From the NCBI GenBank assembly GCA_934047225.1, contig OW204011.1:14086339-14150338 (forward strand): a stretch of DNA of 64,000 bases, read 5' to 3'. The notes below the pieces were generated by a model. That model was not told the DNA's origin. It worked only from the letters and a program-made list of their open reading frames with translations, and did not search any database. The position numbers were made by a program, and so were the translations under genes. Each line of letters begins with the position of its first letter. Within the stretch, counting starts at the first letter, position 1. Shown one piece after another: positions 51,249 through 61,954 of this stretch. The stretch comes from Ypsolopha sequella (taxonomy: Eukaryota; Arthropoda; Insecta; Lepidoptera; Ypsolophidae).

Positions 51249-54132
51249 TCCTTTAACTAGTAATACAGGCTTGTCTCTAAATATCGTTTACCAGAATGTG
51301 AGAGGTTTGAATACTAGACTTCGTTTCTTCAAAGAAAATGTAATGCTCTTGAACCAAGACATTGTTGAGGTTGTTGAAACTTTCCTTAGCTCATCAGTAG
51401 AAGATGCCGAACTAGTTAGTGGTGATTGGATAATACTGCGACGAGATCGACCGAAACCATGTGGCGGAGTACTCCTCGCTGCACGACCTGGCCTTTCTCT
51501 ACGGCGTCACCAAGAGCTAGAAACTGATGACGGTGAAGACCTTTGGGCATCGTTAACTTTAGGAAAAGTTGAATTTAATATTTGTGTTTTTTATATACCT
51601 CCAAAGTCACCTGATGCAGTGTATATGAAATGGTTCCAAATGGTGGAAAGTAAGATAGATAACCTTAAAAATGTTATTATATTAGGTGACCTAAATTTGA
51701 ATAGTGCATCAACTAATGTAAATTGTTATTATTGTTACTTCTTAAATGTCTGTAGTCTGACAGAGAGCAATGAAATTGTGAATTCGTTTGGAGGTAAGTT
51801 AGATGTGGTACTGCTGGCAGATAGTGCGGGTGGGATTACGGTGGAGAAGGCGGAATGCGGAAGTCTGGTGCCAAGAATTGATTCATATCATCCTCCCCTT
51901 GACGTTACAGTGCCTCTCAGAGAGCTGCAACATATTCACGGATCTGACCACGTAGATCCCAGTAACATTGATAATAAAAACGACTGGTGTTTTAGTAAGG
52001 GTGATTTTGATCTTCTTCATAGTCTTATGACTGAGGCTACCTGGGACGATGTAACTAAATCACGGGATGTTGACGCGGCTAATACTTTTTTGTATACCAT
52101 TATCTATGGCATCTTCGACGTGTCCTTTCCCAAAAAGAGAAGATCAAATACTCGTAAGAGAAGATATCCAGTGTGGTTCACCGCTGATATAATAAGAGCC
52201 ATTGCTTGCAAAGCCTCTTTGCATCGGAAGTGGAAAGCCACAAAAAAACTTGAAGACCGTTACGCCCAGTTTAGTGCACTAAGAGCGAACTTAAAGCTGA
52301 GATTGGCTTCGGTCTACGAGATGCACATGCGTCATATTATAGAAGAAAGCATCAAAGTAAATCCTAAAGCATTCTGGCAGCACATCTCTTGTCTTAAGGC
52401 AAAGGGTGGCTTTGAGCCATGCGTAAGCCACGAGGGTAAAGAGTATGTTGGTGGAGATGCAGCTTCTGCATTTGCAGAGTTCTTCTCTAGCGTTTTTCTC
52501 CCAGATTCTCCATCTTTGAATGCAGAGACGGCCAGCGGAACCGATAGCACTTCTATTGCAAATTTCGTGCACATAGGTAAAATAACAAGATCTGACATTG
52601 AACATGCCTTGAAACGCCTGGAGCCTGGAAGCGCTATCGGTCCTGATGGTATTCCCCCGTACTTCTTGAAAGCATATGCTAAACAGCTGATAATCCCGCT
52701 TGAATTCATATTTAATCTCATTATAAGAACGGGGAAATATCCAACTATTTGGAAACTTTCTCGTGTGACACCCATTCCAAAGACTTCTAATACCTCGGAG
52801 GTCTCTGATTACAGACCGATTGCTATTTTGTGTTCCCTAGCTAAAGTGTTTGAGTCTATAGTACACAGGAAAATTTATGCACAGGTTCAGCCATATTTAA
52901 GCGACTCGCAACATGGATTTAGAACTCGTCGTTCAGTCAACACTAATCTCCTTACTCTTGTTGACATCGCTTCGGGTTCTATGGATAAGCGAGAACAGGT
53001 CGATGTTGCATACTTGGACTTCAAGAAAGCCTTTGACACGGTAGATAACGACGTTCTTCTGATGAAACTGTGCGCTATTGGATTTTCACCTGCCCTTTTA
53101 AAATGTTTTGCCAACTACCTAAGTGATCGAAAACAGTTCGTCAAACATGGGTGCTTCGTATCAGAGCCGTATCCAACTCGCTCAGGAGTAAGTCAAGGTT
53201 CCATTCTTGGCCCGCTTCTCTTCATACTTATGATTAACGACCTTGAGAGCGTATTGTGTCATTCATCTTGCTTGTTATATGCGGATGACCTGAAACTGAT
53301 TCTTGGAGTGAATCATGAAGATGATTGTAGGCTGTTTCAGCAAGATTTAAACGCAGTATATTTGTGGAGTGTCAGGAATAGGCTTGAGTTTAATCCCGGT
53401 AAGTGTTATGTTATGTCCTTTTCTCGGTCCCCTCACCCCATACATATGAACTACACGCTAGGCAATACCGATATAGCAAGGGTATTCTCCATAAAGGATC
53501 TTGGTGTCACCTTTGACACTAAACTGACCTTTCATGAACACATAACAAACACTGCGGCTAATTGTTTTAAGAGACTCGGCTTTGTTATCAGAAATAGTAA
53601 GGATCTTTACGACGTCAGGATTATACAACTACTGTACACCTCACTTGTAAGGAGTAAACTCGAAGCAAACGCTGTTGTTTGGAATCCTCATGAAAGCCGT
53701 TATATTCTGATGATAGAGAAGGTTCAGAAAGCCTTCCTTCGCTATCTTTGTAAAAGGAAATTTGGATATTATCTATTTTTATACCCCACGTTTTTCCTTT
53801 TAGGAATGTTGGGGTACAACTCTTTGAAAGTTAGGCGAAATACGGAGTTAATGTTACTGGGGTGCCGGATCTTGCGCGGTGAATCTAACTGCCCGCAGCT
53901 AGTGAACGCCGTGACCTCGTTGTTCGCACCCGACAAATACACCCGAGCGCGCCATCACCGCCTGCTGCACGAGCCGAAGGTCGGGACCGTGGCGCGGCGT
54001 CACTCTCCGCTCCCGCGCGCCCTCTATTACCTGAACGCACTGCTGTCAGCTGAACCACAGAGTGATCTGTTTGCTGATAGCTTAATGAACGTTTATAAGG
54101 AGTGTTTAGGGTTCTGTGAGAGTGATGCCTGA
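51082..54132 (+). CDS. LINE ORF2: apurinic endonuclease and reverse transcriptase
   Basis: 1016 codons, uninterrupted. Endonuclease: LNIVYQNVRGLNTR (about residue 67), VVETFLSS, IILGDLNLNS and the DSYHPPLDV variant of SDHxP usual in CR1-type LINEs. RT: GSAIGPDGIPPYFLKA, VTPIPKTSN, YRPIAILCSLAKVFE, VAYLDFKKAFDTVDND (catalytic D), SGVSQGSILGPLLF, LLYADDLKLI (catalytic YADD), then the thumb with KDLGVTFDTKLTFHEHI and C-terminus YTRARHHRLL. The first ATG lies inside ORF1, so translation probably restarts internally. Fragments of close relatives: 43375-43510 and 46925-47410. Antisense frames at 52291-53114 are shadows. Confidence 0.92.
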   Translation: MKNLSPRVTTSPIRLVFQLSIMRSVFRLIYVLITQDSESGFPFEDKKPQDFNRTTNPLTSNTGLSLNIVYQNVRGLNTRLRFFKENVMLLNQDIVEVVETFLSSSVEDAELVSGDWIILRRDRPKPCGGVLLAARPGLSLRRHQELETDDGEDLWASLTLGKVEFNICVFYIPPKSPDAVYMKWFQMVESKIDNLKNVIILGDLNLNSASTNVNCYYCYFLNVCSLTESNEIVNSFGGKLDVVLLADSAGGITVEKAECGSLVPRIDSYHPPLDVTVPLRELQHIHGSDHVDPSNIDNKNDWCFSKGDFDLLHSLMTEATWDDVTKSRDVDAANTFLYTIIYGIFDVSFPKKRRSNTRKRRYPVWFTADIIRAIACKASLHRKWKATKKLEDRYAQFSALRANLKLRLASVYEMHMRHIIEESIKVNPKAFWQHISCLKAKGGFEPCVSHEGKEYVGGDAASAFAEFFSSVFLPDSPSLNAETASGTDSTSIANFVHIGKITRSDIEHALKRLEPGSAIGPDGIPPYFLKAYAKQLIIPLEFIFNLIIRTGKYPTIWKLSRVTPIPKTSNTSEVSDYRPIAILCSLAKVFESIVHRKIYAQVQPYLSDSQHGFRTRRSVNTNLLTLVDIASGSMDKREQVDVAYLDFKKAFDTVDNDVLLMKLCAIGFSPALLKCFANYLSDRKQFVKHGCFVSEPYPTRSGVSQGSILGPLLFILMINDLESVLCHSSCLLYADDLKLILGVNHEDDCRLFQQDLNAVYLWSVRNRLEFNPGKCYVMSFSRSPHPIHMNYTLGNTDIARVFSIKDLGVTFDTKLTFHEHITNTAANCFKRLGFVIRNSKDLYDVRIIQLLYTSLVRSKLEANAVVWNPHESRYILMIEKVQKAFLRYLCKRKFGYYLFLYPTFFLLGMLGYNSLKVRRNTELMLLGCRILRGESNCPQLVNAVTSLFAPDKYTRARHHRLLHEPKVGTVARRHSPLPRALYYLNALLSAEPQSDLFADSLMNVYKECLGFCESDA

Positions 54133-54548
54133 ATGTTATGTTTTTCTTGTCGATTTAAATTTTTGTTATGTTAATTTTAATATTATTTTTTAAGTTTCTT
54201 AATTTGTATAGCGCAAAGGGACTCTGTAATGTTATACAAATTTGTCTGAATAAATAAATAAATAAATCGGCATGAACTCTCAGCAGACAGCTGGCAACGT
54301 CTTCTTGAAACACGGATCTGAACTCATATTAATCTGAAACGATAGCTCATTTGCTAACTTTGTTCTTCTTCATTTGATAATTTCGTTCCCTATCCAATGG
54401 CATTGGTATTAAAACTTTTTATTTTGTTTCACACAAGAAGACATGCATCTCGGTGTACCAAATTGCTTTGATGCAATTATTTTTTTTTAATTTTTCTATT
54501 TGGTTTAGTTTAACATAATCCTAGCGGTACGCATAAATATACCGCAAT

Positions 54549-54690
54549 ATGGTGTTAAAAGATACCACAAATGGTGTTAAAAGATACCGCAAATGATGTT
54601 AAAAGATACCACAAATGGTGTTAAAAGATACCGCAAATGATGTTAAAAGATACCACAAATGGTTTTAAAAGATACCGCAAATGGTGTTTG
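54549..54690. repeat. Minisatellite, 22-bp unit, about 6.5 copies
   Basis: The unit is GGTGTTAAAAGATACCACAAAT, alternating CAC/CGC and GGTG/GATG so that the higher-order period is 44 bp. It is absent from the corresponding place in segment A (14300-14330), so expanded only in copy D. Confidence 0.9.
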
Positions 54691-54997
54691 AAAGCTTGAA
54701 AATTGGTACAACTGATCTAAAGGCCATACTTATCAATTTGACATGCAGTAATTATTTAACAAAAAAAGGAATAATAATCAAAATTCATTTATTTAGATCA
54801 ACAAAAAGTCATAAAAACACAGTGTACACACAGTATAAAAGATAAACGATTTAAATCTGCTTTACATATTGTTAGTAACATAAACCTCAACAACGCCCCA
54901 AGTTAACTAAGAGAAAATGCTAAATAGCATTAAGTTCACCTCTGTACAGACAAAGACATGACTTGTTATTGTGTAGTAAAGTAAGCACGCCGAGGTT

Positions 54998-55255
54998 ACG
55001 CCATGAAGCAATAATGAAGAGGAGTTGTCGATAGTTCAATTATTAATTTCTCCAAGGAAAATTGTGTGATACTGCGCGGGCTGAAAGGTAGAGATACAGG
55101 GAAGGAAAGATGGCTCCGCCGATCCACCAATCACAGAGCACACAGAACACATGCCACCAATCGAAATCGCACCCTTTAGTGACGTCATGGCCGAATTGAT
55201 CGTAACATGGCTCCATTCTAGCATCAACTCCTCTTCCTTATTGCTTCATGGGTCA
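54998..55255. repeat. Inverted-repeat-bounded block, copy in segment D
   Basis: CCATGAAGCAATAATGAAGAGGAGTTG at 55001 against CAACTCCTCTTCCTTATTGCTTCATGG at 55226. The core is ACATGCCACCAATCG on this strand. It is the third copy of the block at 13886 and 28679, here 2.9 kb from the first exon because a LINE intervenes. Confidence 0.6.
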
Positions 55256-55790
55256 AACAGTTCCCAGTTCGCGAGGGTGTTGCACGCGCTGGAGCACCCC
55301 GCGGAGCCTGAATACTTAGAAAATTACAAATTTCAAAGTGAATCTTAGCTGTTTATGTCTATTTTGTTATGATGGTCATTCACGCTAATTTCAGTGATAT
55401 AATTATGACATAACTCTAAAATGTTGGTGGCGAAATTATTAATAATGCAGCATTCAGCCAAAAACAAAGTTAATACTAAATAAATATAAATAAAATAAAT
55501 AAAAATATAATAAAATAAAAATCTTTAATTTCGGACAACTTCGATCCATAGCATGTTAGTAAGACTTATTAATAATTGGTTAGTAGCAAAGAGAGAAAAT
55601 TAAATTAAATTATATAGATAGACTTATGTGCTCCGTACCAGGAGCGATCAAGGAGATGAGGAGGTCTCCACGATCACTCTCCGTACAAAACACCTCCATA
55701 GCGGCGACGTAAATCTGTCGGCTATGGTTTCTAGGATGCTGTTGTGACTGTCCCGTGTCCTGCGGATCAAGGATATGGTCTTTTTACGGA

Positions 55791-56201
55791 TTATAGTAGT
55801 AAAGCCATCTGTTGGTACTCCGTGAACATCCCTGACGCACTACATAAGCGGGGCAGACCCATCAGCATCCTAAATACATTATTATATTGGACGCGCAGGG
55901 TGTCCAGCGATCTTTTGGTATACTTGACCCACAGATTTCCCGTGTATAAGCTCTGGCAGTATGCCTTAAAAAGCGTTAGCTTAACTTCCTCTGTACAACG
56001 AGGAAATCTGCGGGCCAGCATGTTACCTCTAACCGCCAGAGCCCTGCGTTCCCTTTCAATATCTTCATCGTCTTTAAGGTCGTCGGCAACGATATGTCCC
56101 AGATATTTAAATTTTGTCACACGTGTGACGTTCATGCCATTTAAGGTAATATTTATTGTGGGATCTGGACATTTACCTGCGGCCTTAAAAACCATGAACA
56201 C
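55791..56201 (-). pseudogene. LINE ORF2 C-terminal part
   Basis: 136 codons: the KFKYLGHIVADDLKDDEDIE run, RERRALAVRGNMLARRF, and VQYNNVFRMLMGLPRLCSASG. It begins one frameshift after the RT frame (break near 56205-56225) and is itself broken near 55800, after which the family C-terminus (FTTIIRKKT..., TSPLWRCFV) can be read in another frame to about 55650. Confidence 0.8.
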
Positions 56202-56224
56202 GGTTTTTTGACATTATAAACGAG

Positions 56225-57007
56225 TCAATGCTCGGCTGCATATGCCTCACAGACTCTCAATAACTCTTGAAGACCACCCACAGTCGGACTGAGCAGCACC
56301 ATGTCATCTGCGTAGCTTATGTTGTTGATGCTAACGCTATCTATCCGACAACCTACACGTATGCTGCTCAGCTCCACTATGAGATCGTTAACATAAAAGT
56401 TAAAGAGCGTGGGAGAAGTTAAACCTCCCTGTCTTACCCCACACTCCAATCCATATGCGTCCGAGACAGAATTAGCCCACCTTACAAAATTGGTTTGGTT
56501 GGCATACCAAATTTTTAGGACATTTCGCACCTCAACCGGTACACCCCTGTCTTGCAACTTTTTCCAAAGTACCTCATACGACATAAGGTCAAAGGCTTTG
56601 GAGAGGTCAAGGAAACAGGCGTTTACCGGTGTCCTACGGTCTGTGTAATATTGAACAGTGTGCTTAAGACCCACGATTGCGCTCTCAGTAGAAAGCCCAG
56701 GTCGGAATTCGAACTGCGCATCATGTATGTTCAGGAATTTTTTGAGGTAAGTATTAAGCACACTATCAAACACTTTTGCAATTGTTGTTGCTAGCGAAAT
56801 GGGGCGGTAATTCACCTTATCTGAAATATCGCCGGTTCTGTCCTTCACAATGGGCACTACGATGGTTTTCAACATGTCCTGTGGTAAGTGAGCGTGACTT
56901 ATGCACATTGTGAAGAACAGAGCCAGCACCCTTGGAAGATGAACCCCCGCATGTTTAAGATGCTCCACACTGATACCGTCATGGCCAGGAGATTTGCCAC
57001 TGCTCAT
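56225..57007 (-). pseudogene. LINE reverse-transcriptase domain
   Basis: 260 codons: SSGKSPGHDGISVEHLKHA, VNYRPISLATTIAKVFDSVL, NACFLDLSKAFDLMSYEVLW (catalytic D), CGVRQGGLTSPTLFNFYVND and NISYADDMVLLSPTVGGLQELL (catalytic YADD). Catalytic residues are intact, but the frame ends at AEH-stop and is separated from the endonuclease by a deletion. The sequence type suggests the I/Vingi/RTE part of the tree; I leave the clade open. Confidence 0.85.
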
Positions 57008-57836
57008 TCATCGCGTACCTGCTTTGCAGTAACTCGTACGAGCGCCTCCTCTCCTTCCATACTACTGGGCTTTGGTGCAGATCCCACGACCTCAATTTCG
57101 GCCTTACAATATAAATGTCACATTTAACAATTAAAGGTAAATGATCCGACACAAAAACGTCCTCTCCTACCGTCACCTCAGTAATAGTTTGCCATGCAGA
57201 GTCTGAAATGACACAGTGATCCAGCCATCTCCTGCACCCATGAGATGCGCTAACGTAAGTATACGTGCTGGAGTGCAAGCCTAACTTCTCTATGTCGGCA
57301 CAGACCCAGCTCTGGTCAGAGCAAAAGTTAGAAAGCTCCTCAAAGAATAGTTCATGAGGGTGAGCATTAAAGTCTCCCCTTACAAATACACTCTGCACAT
57401 TTTCGCTTTCTACAATGGCACTTATTTCACCCAGCACTGGTAATACTGGTAAATTATCTGTAGAGTCAGTAGGCATATATACAGACAATACTATAGTGGA
57501 CCGCTGTGCAATAGTAGCTCTTATACCTACCAGACGGGCACTACTACATTTTAAGACAGTGACGCTGTCAAAAATGCCCTTCCTCCAAAGAATAGCCACA
57601 CCCCCATATGGTCTACCCCTCAATAGGCCAGCAGACGTGTCTACAGCAGATTTACCTGTATATTCGAAATCGTTTGAAATAGTTCCTAGTAAAGGTATGT
57701 CATGGGGGAGCAGACACGTCTCCTGAAGCGCCATTATATCCGAATTTTTACAAATATTCTGTAAATCATCAAATGACCTCTTAACAAAATAACAATTAAA
57801 ACTAACAATACTGATAGACTGATTGTGACTTATCAT
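56979..57836 (-). pseudogene. LINE apurinic-like endonuclease domain
   Basis: 285 codons: SIVSFNCYFVKRSFDDL, IMALQETCL (catalytic Glu), VAILWRKGIF, SVFVRGDFNAHPHEL (Asp/Asn), RRWLDHCVIS and VSDHLPLIV (His). All main catalytic motifs are visible. At RYAMNE the frame runs directly into the SSGKSPG region of the RT in another frame, so most of the endonuclease-RT linker is deleted. The first ATG (57836) is plausible as ORF2 start because the endonuclease begins at residue 8. Confidence 0.85.
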
Positions 57837-58056
57837 TTAAAATATCAATTGCTAACTTTAACTATATCTGCTGGGCTTGTTCTATACAAATAATGCACAA
57901 AACGCCTGAAAGTTATACCACTTGGCCAAAATTTATCATTTAAAAATATATATTTTTTCTCTTTAGGAACAAACAGCTTATAGGAATTATACTATGATAA
58001 ATATGCACTAGGTATTTTTTTCAATATTTACACAGGTTTGAAGGTGATTCTCTAAA

Positions 58057-58133
58057 GAGTATTTAAGAGCCAGCACGAACTACAATAGCGTACTTCACTT
58101 TATAAACTTGGGCAAAAAGTAATAATTGAAAGA
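58057..58133 (+). promoter_or_regulatory. Conserved core promoter and leader, copy D
   Basis: TATTTAA (58060-58066), AGCCAGCACGAACTACAATAG, initiator region TACTTCACTTT (58091-58101), TATAAACTTGGGC and leader to the ATG at 58134. It matches copies A and B almost base for base. The intact upstream region is displaced 2.5 kb by the LINE, so any distal regulation may be altered here. Confidence 0.6.
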
Positions 58134-58172
58134 ATGCAGTCTCTGTTAGTCGCTTTTCTCGTCGCCGCCTTG
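58134..58172 (+). CDS. First exon of an unrecognised small secreted protein, copy D (MQSLLVAFLVAAL)
   Basis: Thirteen codons, donor GTAAGT at 58173, phase 0. The hydrophobic signal-peptide start differs from copy B at two residues (I8F, V13L). The intron runs through a T-rich stretch, the AACTAATTGACTTG...GCCATGCCGCTAGAATTAAC complement and the shared decayed RT. No matching terminal exon is visible up to 64000, so the rest of the gene, if present, lies outside the window. Confidence 0.6.
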
Positions 58173-59459
58173 GTAAGTTTTTTTTTATTAAATGTTGAGT
58201 TTTTTCCAAAACTATTTTGTTTTGTTTTGTTTTAATGTACTCCCGAGCTCTAATGTTATGGAACTAATTGACTTGTTCGCTTTTAGACAGTTGTTAATTC
58301 TAGCGGCATGGCTGGTTACATTTGGCCGAATGAGCTTTTTTTAATATAATTTTTAATCAGTTGTTAATATAATTTTTTTAATAAATAATTCTGATGTTTT
58401 TACGACAAATTTTCTTTTGCAACATTATCCGTTTTTCGAGTATGCTACATACTAAAAACGGATAAGTTACTGTTACGTTTGCATTATTGCGTTTTGAGAC
58501 AAAAATAACCGTGTAAATTTAATAACATATATTTTTAAAATTTTTGGCGAATTTATAAATATAGTACATATTTTTTTCGACTGATGACGGCTCCATACCG
58601 TGGATATATCGATTTAAAACATATTTTTGTATTGTTTTAATATTAATAGATCAACGAAAGAAATAAATAAGGCTTGAAAAAGGCACAATATAAATCTTAT
58701 AACATAATAAAATAAAACACGTACACAAAATAAATTATAGGTACAGTTGCAAATGATTAAAACTTAATACTATACGTTAGTTAAATATAAACACAGACCT
58801 ACAACATTTCGATTAGTATTACTAAGAAGGCCAAGGTCATGCCTTTTTCTTCTTTTATTTTTTCCAACTTTTTTATTACAGGATTTAAGTTAAGGGATAT
58901 ATAGTACAGGATAATCATTTGCAGTTTATAAAATTATGTTCAACATAAAATTGATACTTCGATTACCTCTATATCCTCCTGTCCTATATCACTTGTCACC
59001 TTTTACAGTTCGGTAGCTTTGCCACAACATTGATGAACCTTGCATGTGTTCCACAGGTGGTGTTCTGCTCCTTCCCTCAGCTAGTGATGGCGTGCCACCT
59101 CAAAAAACCGATGGGTAAGTGCAGTCGAATCCTATTTTAACACAACGTTTTTTTTTTTTTTAATGTAAATATACTGATAAATAGGATATACAAATATAAG
59201 GAAATCTCAAGATATATTTCGGATCCGACCTAGACCCGGCATCAGTTGAGTGTCTTGAAGATATTATATTTGTATATCCTATTTATCAGTATATTAATAT
59301 TTAAAAAAAAAACTTTAAAAGCTGTTATAGCGTATATGATTTTAACACAAAGTCACACATAAACACCTGTCTTCCATCAGTTCATTCCAAAAGCTCTTCT
59401 GTTACGGGTGCTTTTGACTTGACGCTTCCTCAGTATGTTGTATATTGAGAAACTTTTGA

Positions 59460-60270
59460 TGTCGTTAGATAGGAGTAAGGGACCAGGTAGTAACGGTGTA
59501 CTACCATTGTTATTTACATATATACATACGCGTCATCTCTTGCAATTCCAATAACAATGATATTTTAAAGATCATTCCGTGAAGGTTTGTTTCCTTTGGA
59601 GTGGAAAAAAGTATACATAGTTCCAATCCAATGTCCATATCCAAATGTTTTCGGATTACACTCTGGATAGTATAGATAAGCTTCGGCAGGTTGACGTGAT
59701 CTACACGGACTTTGAGAAACCTTTTGACCTAGTGGACCACGTCCGTATGAGTGTTGACTAATTAGGAAGAATGCCATCCTATGTGACAAATCGAAGTCAA
59801 TCTGTAGGTAATAGTTGGAGGTTCAAAGTCCGACTTGGTTAACATACCATCTAGAGTTCCTCAGGGTTTCATTCTTGGGCCTCTGTTGTACATTGCATAT
59901 ATCTATGACATTGACGAATGCTTCCACTTTGCCAGATTTCTTATACATGCAGATAAAATACAATTCTCCTCTTCTATGGATTCTGTAGTAGCTAATGAAG
60001 TGGTGACCAATTACAAGATGATTTAAATCCGTTGGACGAATATTACCCAGTCAATCGTATTAATGTCAATGTGGGTTTATGTGTCTCTATGGCTTTTACG
60101 AGGAGCAAATCCCCCATATATCTTTCGATTATACCATTGATGGTTCCCAGATTACAAAAGTTAGCCAGATTAGCTGACTTAGGAATTCTACTTGATTCTG
60201 TAATGTCATTTAAGCAGCATATCGAAGCAATAGTGTATAAAAAGCATTAGAAACCTCGGTTTTGTAGTGA
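59460..60270 (+). pseudogene. Decayed jockey-type LINE reverse transcriptase in the intron of copy D
   Basis: Plus-strand pieces, out of frame with each other: DRSKGPGSNGV, FPLEW-KK, VDVIYTDFEKPFDLVDHV (catalytic D in FEKAFD-like motif), SRVPQGFILGPLLYIAYIYD, FARFLIHADKIQFSS (ADD motif degraded) and LADLGILLDSVMSFKQHIEA. The left part is shared with segment B (25740-26100). Confidence 0.75.
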
Positions 60271-60779
60271 GAGTAACAGGTCTTTACATATGAAATTGCC
60301 GTTTTCTATAGAAAATTTGAAGGAAACTCAATTTTCATTACTTACACTGTTGCATTTTTTTAGGAATGATAAATTCAAATTATGTATTTTTTGTGTATAA
60401 ATGAGACAACATGTTGCTGTTAAGCTAACAGCAACATTATTATGATTTAATAAGTGTCAGCTGTAGAAAATTATTACGAATGCTATCATGAAAATGGATG
60501 GCCTTTATTCTTTATTGTACACACACATATACAGAAACACGGATACATACATATAATATTTACATTTAAACAATATGCACATTGGCGTGCTTATCTCTAA
60601 GAAGAGATTTTTCTTCCAGCAAAACCAAAAGGATTAATATAAAAATTTAATATAATAAAATATAATAAAAATAAAAATTATAATATATAAGATAATAAAA
60701 ATTTAGACGAGTAATCATACAAGTGCACAAGGAGATTCATGCAAATAAAAAATCTATGTGTATATATATATATTATTTA

Positions 60780-61445
60780 CCTATTAAGACTGTGAGAGGT
60801 AATGTTCTTTCAGCTTTTTCTTAAAGGAAATTATAGTACTTACGCAAGTCTCGAATGCTATGCGGAAGAGCATTTCACAGTCTGATAGATTCAACGTTAA
60901 AAGAGTTGCCATAAGCACAAGTGTTATGTTCAGGGGTTTTAAGGAGGGAGGAAGTCCCAGAACGCAAGGGTCTATCTCTAGAGATTAAGAACTCAAAACG
61001 TTCGCGAAGATAAGGTGGAGAAAGTGGATTCCTAATGATATTAAATAGTAGGGACAAAATATGCACATTACGGTGGTGACGAATAGGTAACCACTTTAAT
61101 TCCTTACGAAAGTGAAAAACGCGATCAAATTTGCGAAGACCATAGATGAAGCGGATAGCTAAATTCTGAAGATGTTCAAGTTTATTTAATAACACCTCAG
61201 TGGCATCGATGAGACAAACATCACCATAATCAATGATGGGAAGAAGAAGGGTATGGGCAAGTAAGATTTTTGTTTTAAAGGGCAGAAAATTCTGCAGTTA
61301 CTTTATGGAGTGAAATGCGCCATGTACTCTCCTGCTAGTCTCATTAACATGTGGCACCCAAGCCAAATTACTGTCGAGTATTACCCCTAAGTTTTTGGCT
61401 TTGTCGGAAAAGGTGATTGGTGACCCGTTAAACATTACTGAAGGA
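60780..61445 (-). pseudogene. LINE ORF2 C-terminal fragment
   Basis: The minus strand reads FNGSPITFSDKAKNLGVILD (61430-61370), WVPHVNETSRRVHGAF, then LAHTLLLPIIDYGDVCLIDA, and frame 61195-60875 with LNKLEHLQNLAIRFIYGLRK, FDRVFHFRKELKWLPIRHH and a C-terminus of LRSGTSSLLKTPEHNT. This is the thumb and C-terminal region of a jockey/Daphne-like LINE, 5'-truncated. Confidence 0.75.
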
Positions 61446-61954
61446 CGAACGGACGAAAGGACGAGGCCTTTTGGACGAACTGTTTTTGAAAATTAAATTT
61501 TGGTTGTCAAATTGACAATATAAACAAAATTTAATACGTAGATGTATAACACCTTTAAATCAACTTTCAAACAAAAAAGAAATAAAGGAAATATCTTTTG
61601 AATTACAGGAATTATGAACTCATGAATCTGTTAGAAAATTTTGGCAATTCCATAGGTAAAGACGTATTACTATGCTTGCTTAATCTAATAGCAATTGTTC
61701 ACTTTTATATATACATATATATGAATTTGGTTGATAGTCTGTATGGAGCCGTTCTAGCTGATGGAACTGATGGAAGTCGGGTTCATACTTTTCGTTAAGT
61801 CTGCTACTTTTGCCCTGCCTATGTGGGAATTTATCCGGGTACCACATTATCAAATTACACAGCTCAGTAATATAAAGTGCTGTGATGGTATGGACTTTAT
61901 GACTTACAAAAATATCTCAACAAGAATGACCACCAAGATTTTTTATGCATTTTT

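Larger units (their letters stand above)
50002..54267 (+). mobile_element. Near-intact CR1-like LINE (about 4.27 kb)
   Basis: It has a GC-rich 5' UTR (50002-50228) with repeated GCTACGC words, ORF1, ORF2 and a short 3' UTR ending in (AATAAAT)n at 54245-54267. Both frames are open. It is inserted in the right arm of a foldback. No obvious target duplication. It is the most likely active element in the window. Confidence 0.85.
49728..54333. mobile_element. Foldback element (arms about 137 bp) split by a LINE insertion
   Basis: Left arm 49728-49864 is contiguous. Its complement is in two parts: 49933-50001 (69 bp) and 54268-54333 (66 bp), with the LINE 50002-54267 between them. In the left arm the two parts are joined through GATGATGGCATCGGCATG, giving the uninterrupted sequence. 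Loop: 49865-49932. This explains both the hairpin upstream of the LINE and the inverted flanks around it. Confidence 0.8.
55495..57990 (-). mobile_element. APE-type LINE inserted between upstream region and promoter of copy D
   Basis: Segment B has the flanks AATGCTGTATTATTAATAATTTCG and ACCTAGTGCAT within 60 bp of each other (28395-28445). In D they are 2.5 kb apart, bracketing this LINE. The 3' tail on the minus strand is T-rich (55495-55540); the 5' leader runs 57837-57990. The coding parts follow as three frames. Tail-only copies of the same family: 18650-18910 and 28985-29345. Confidence 0.85.
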
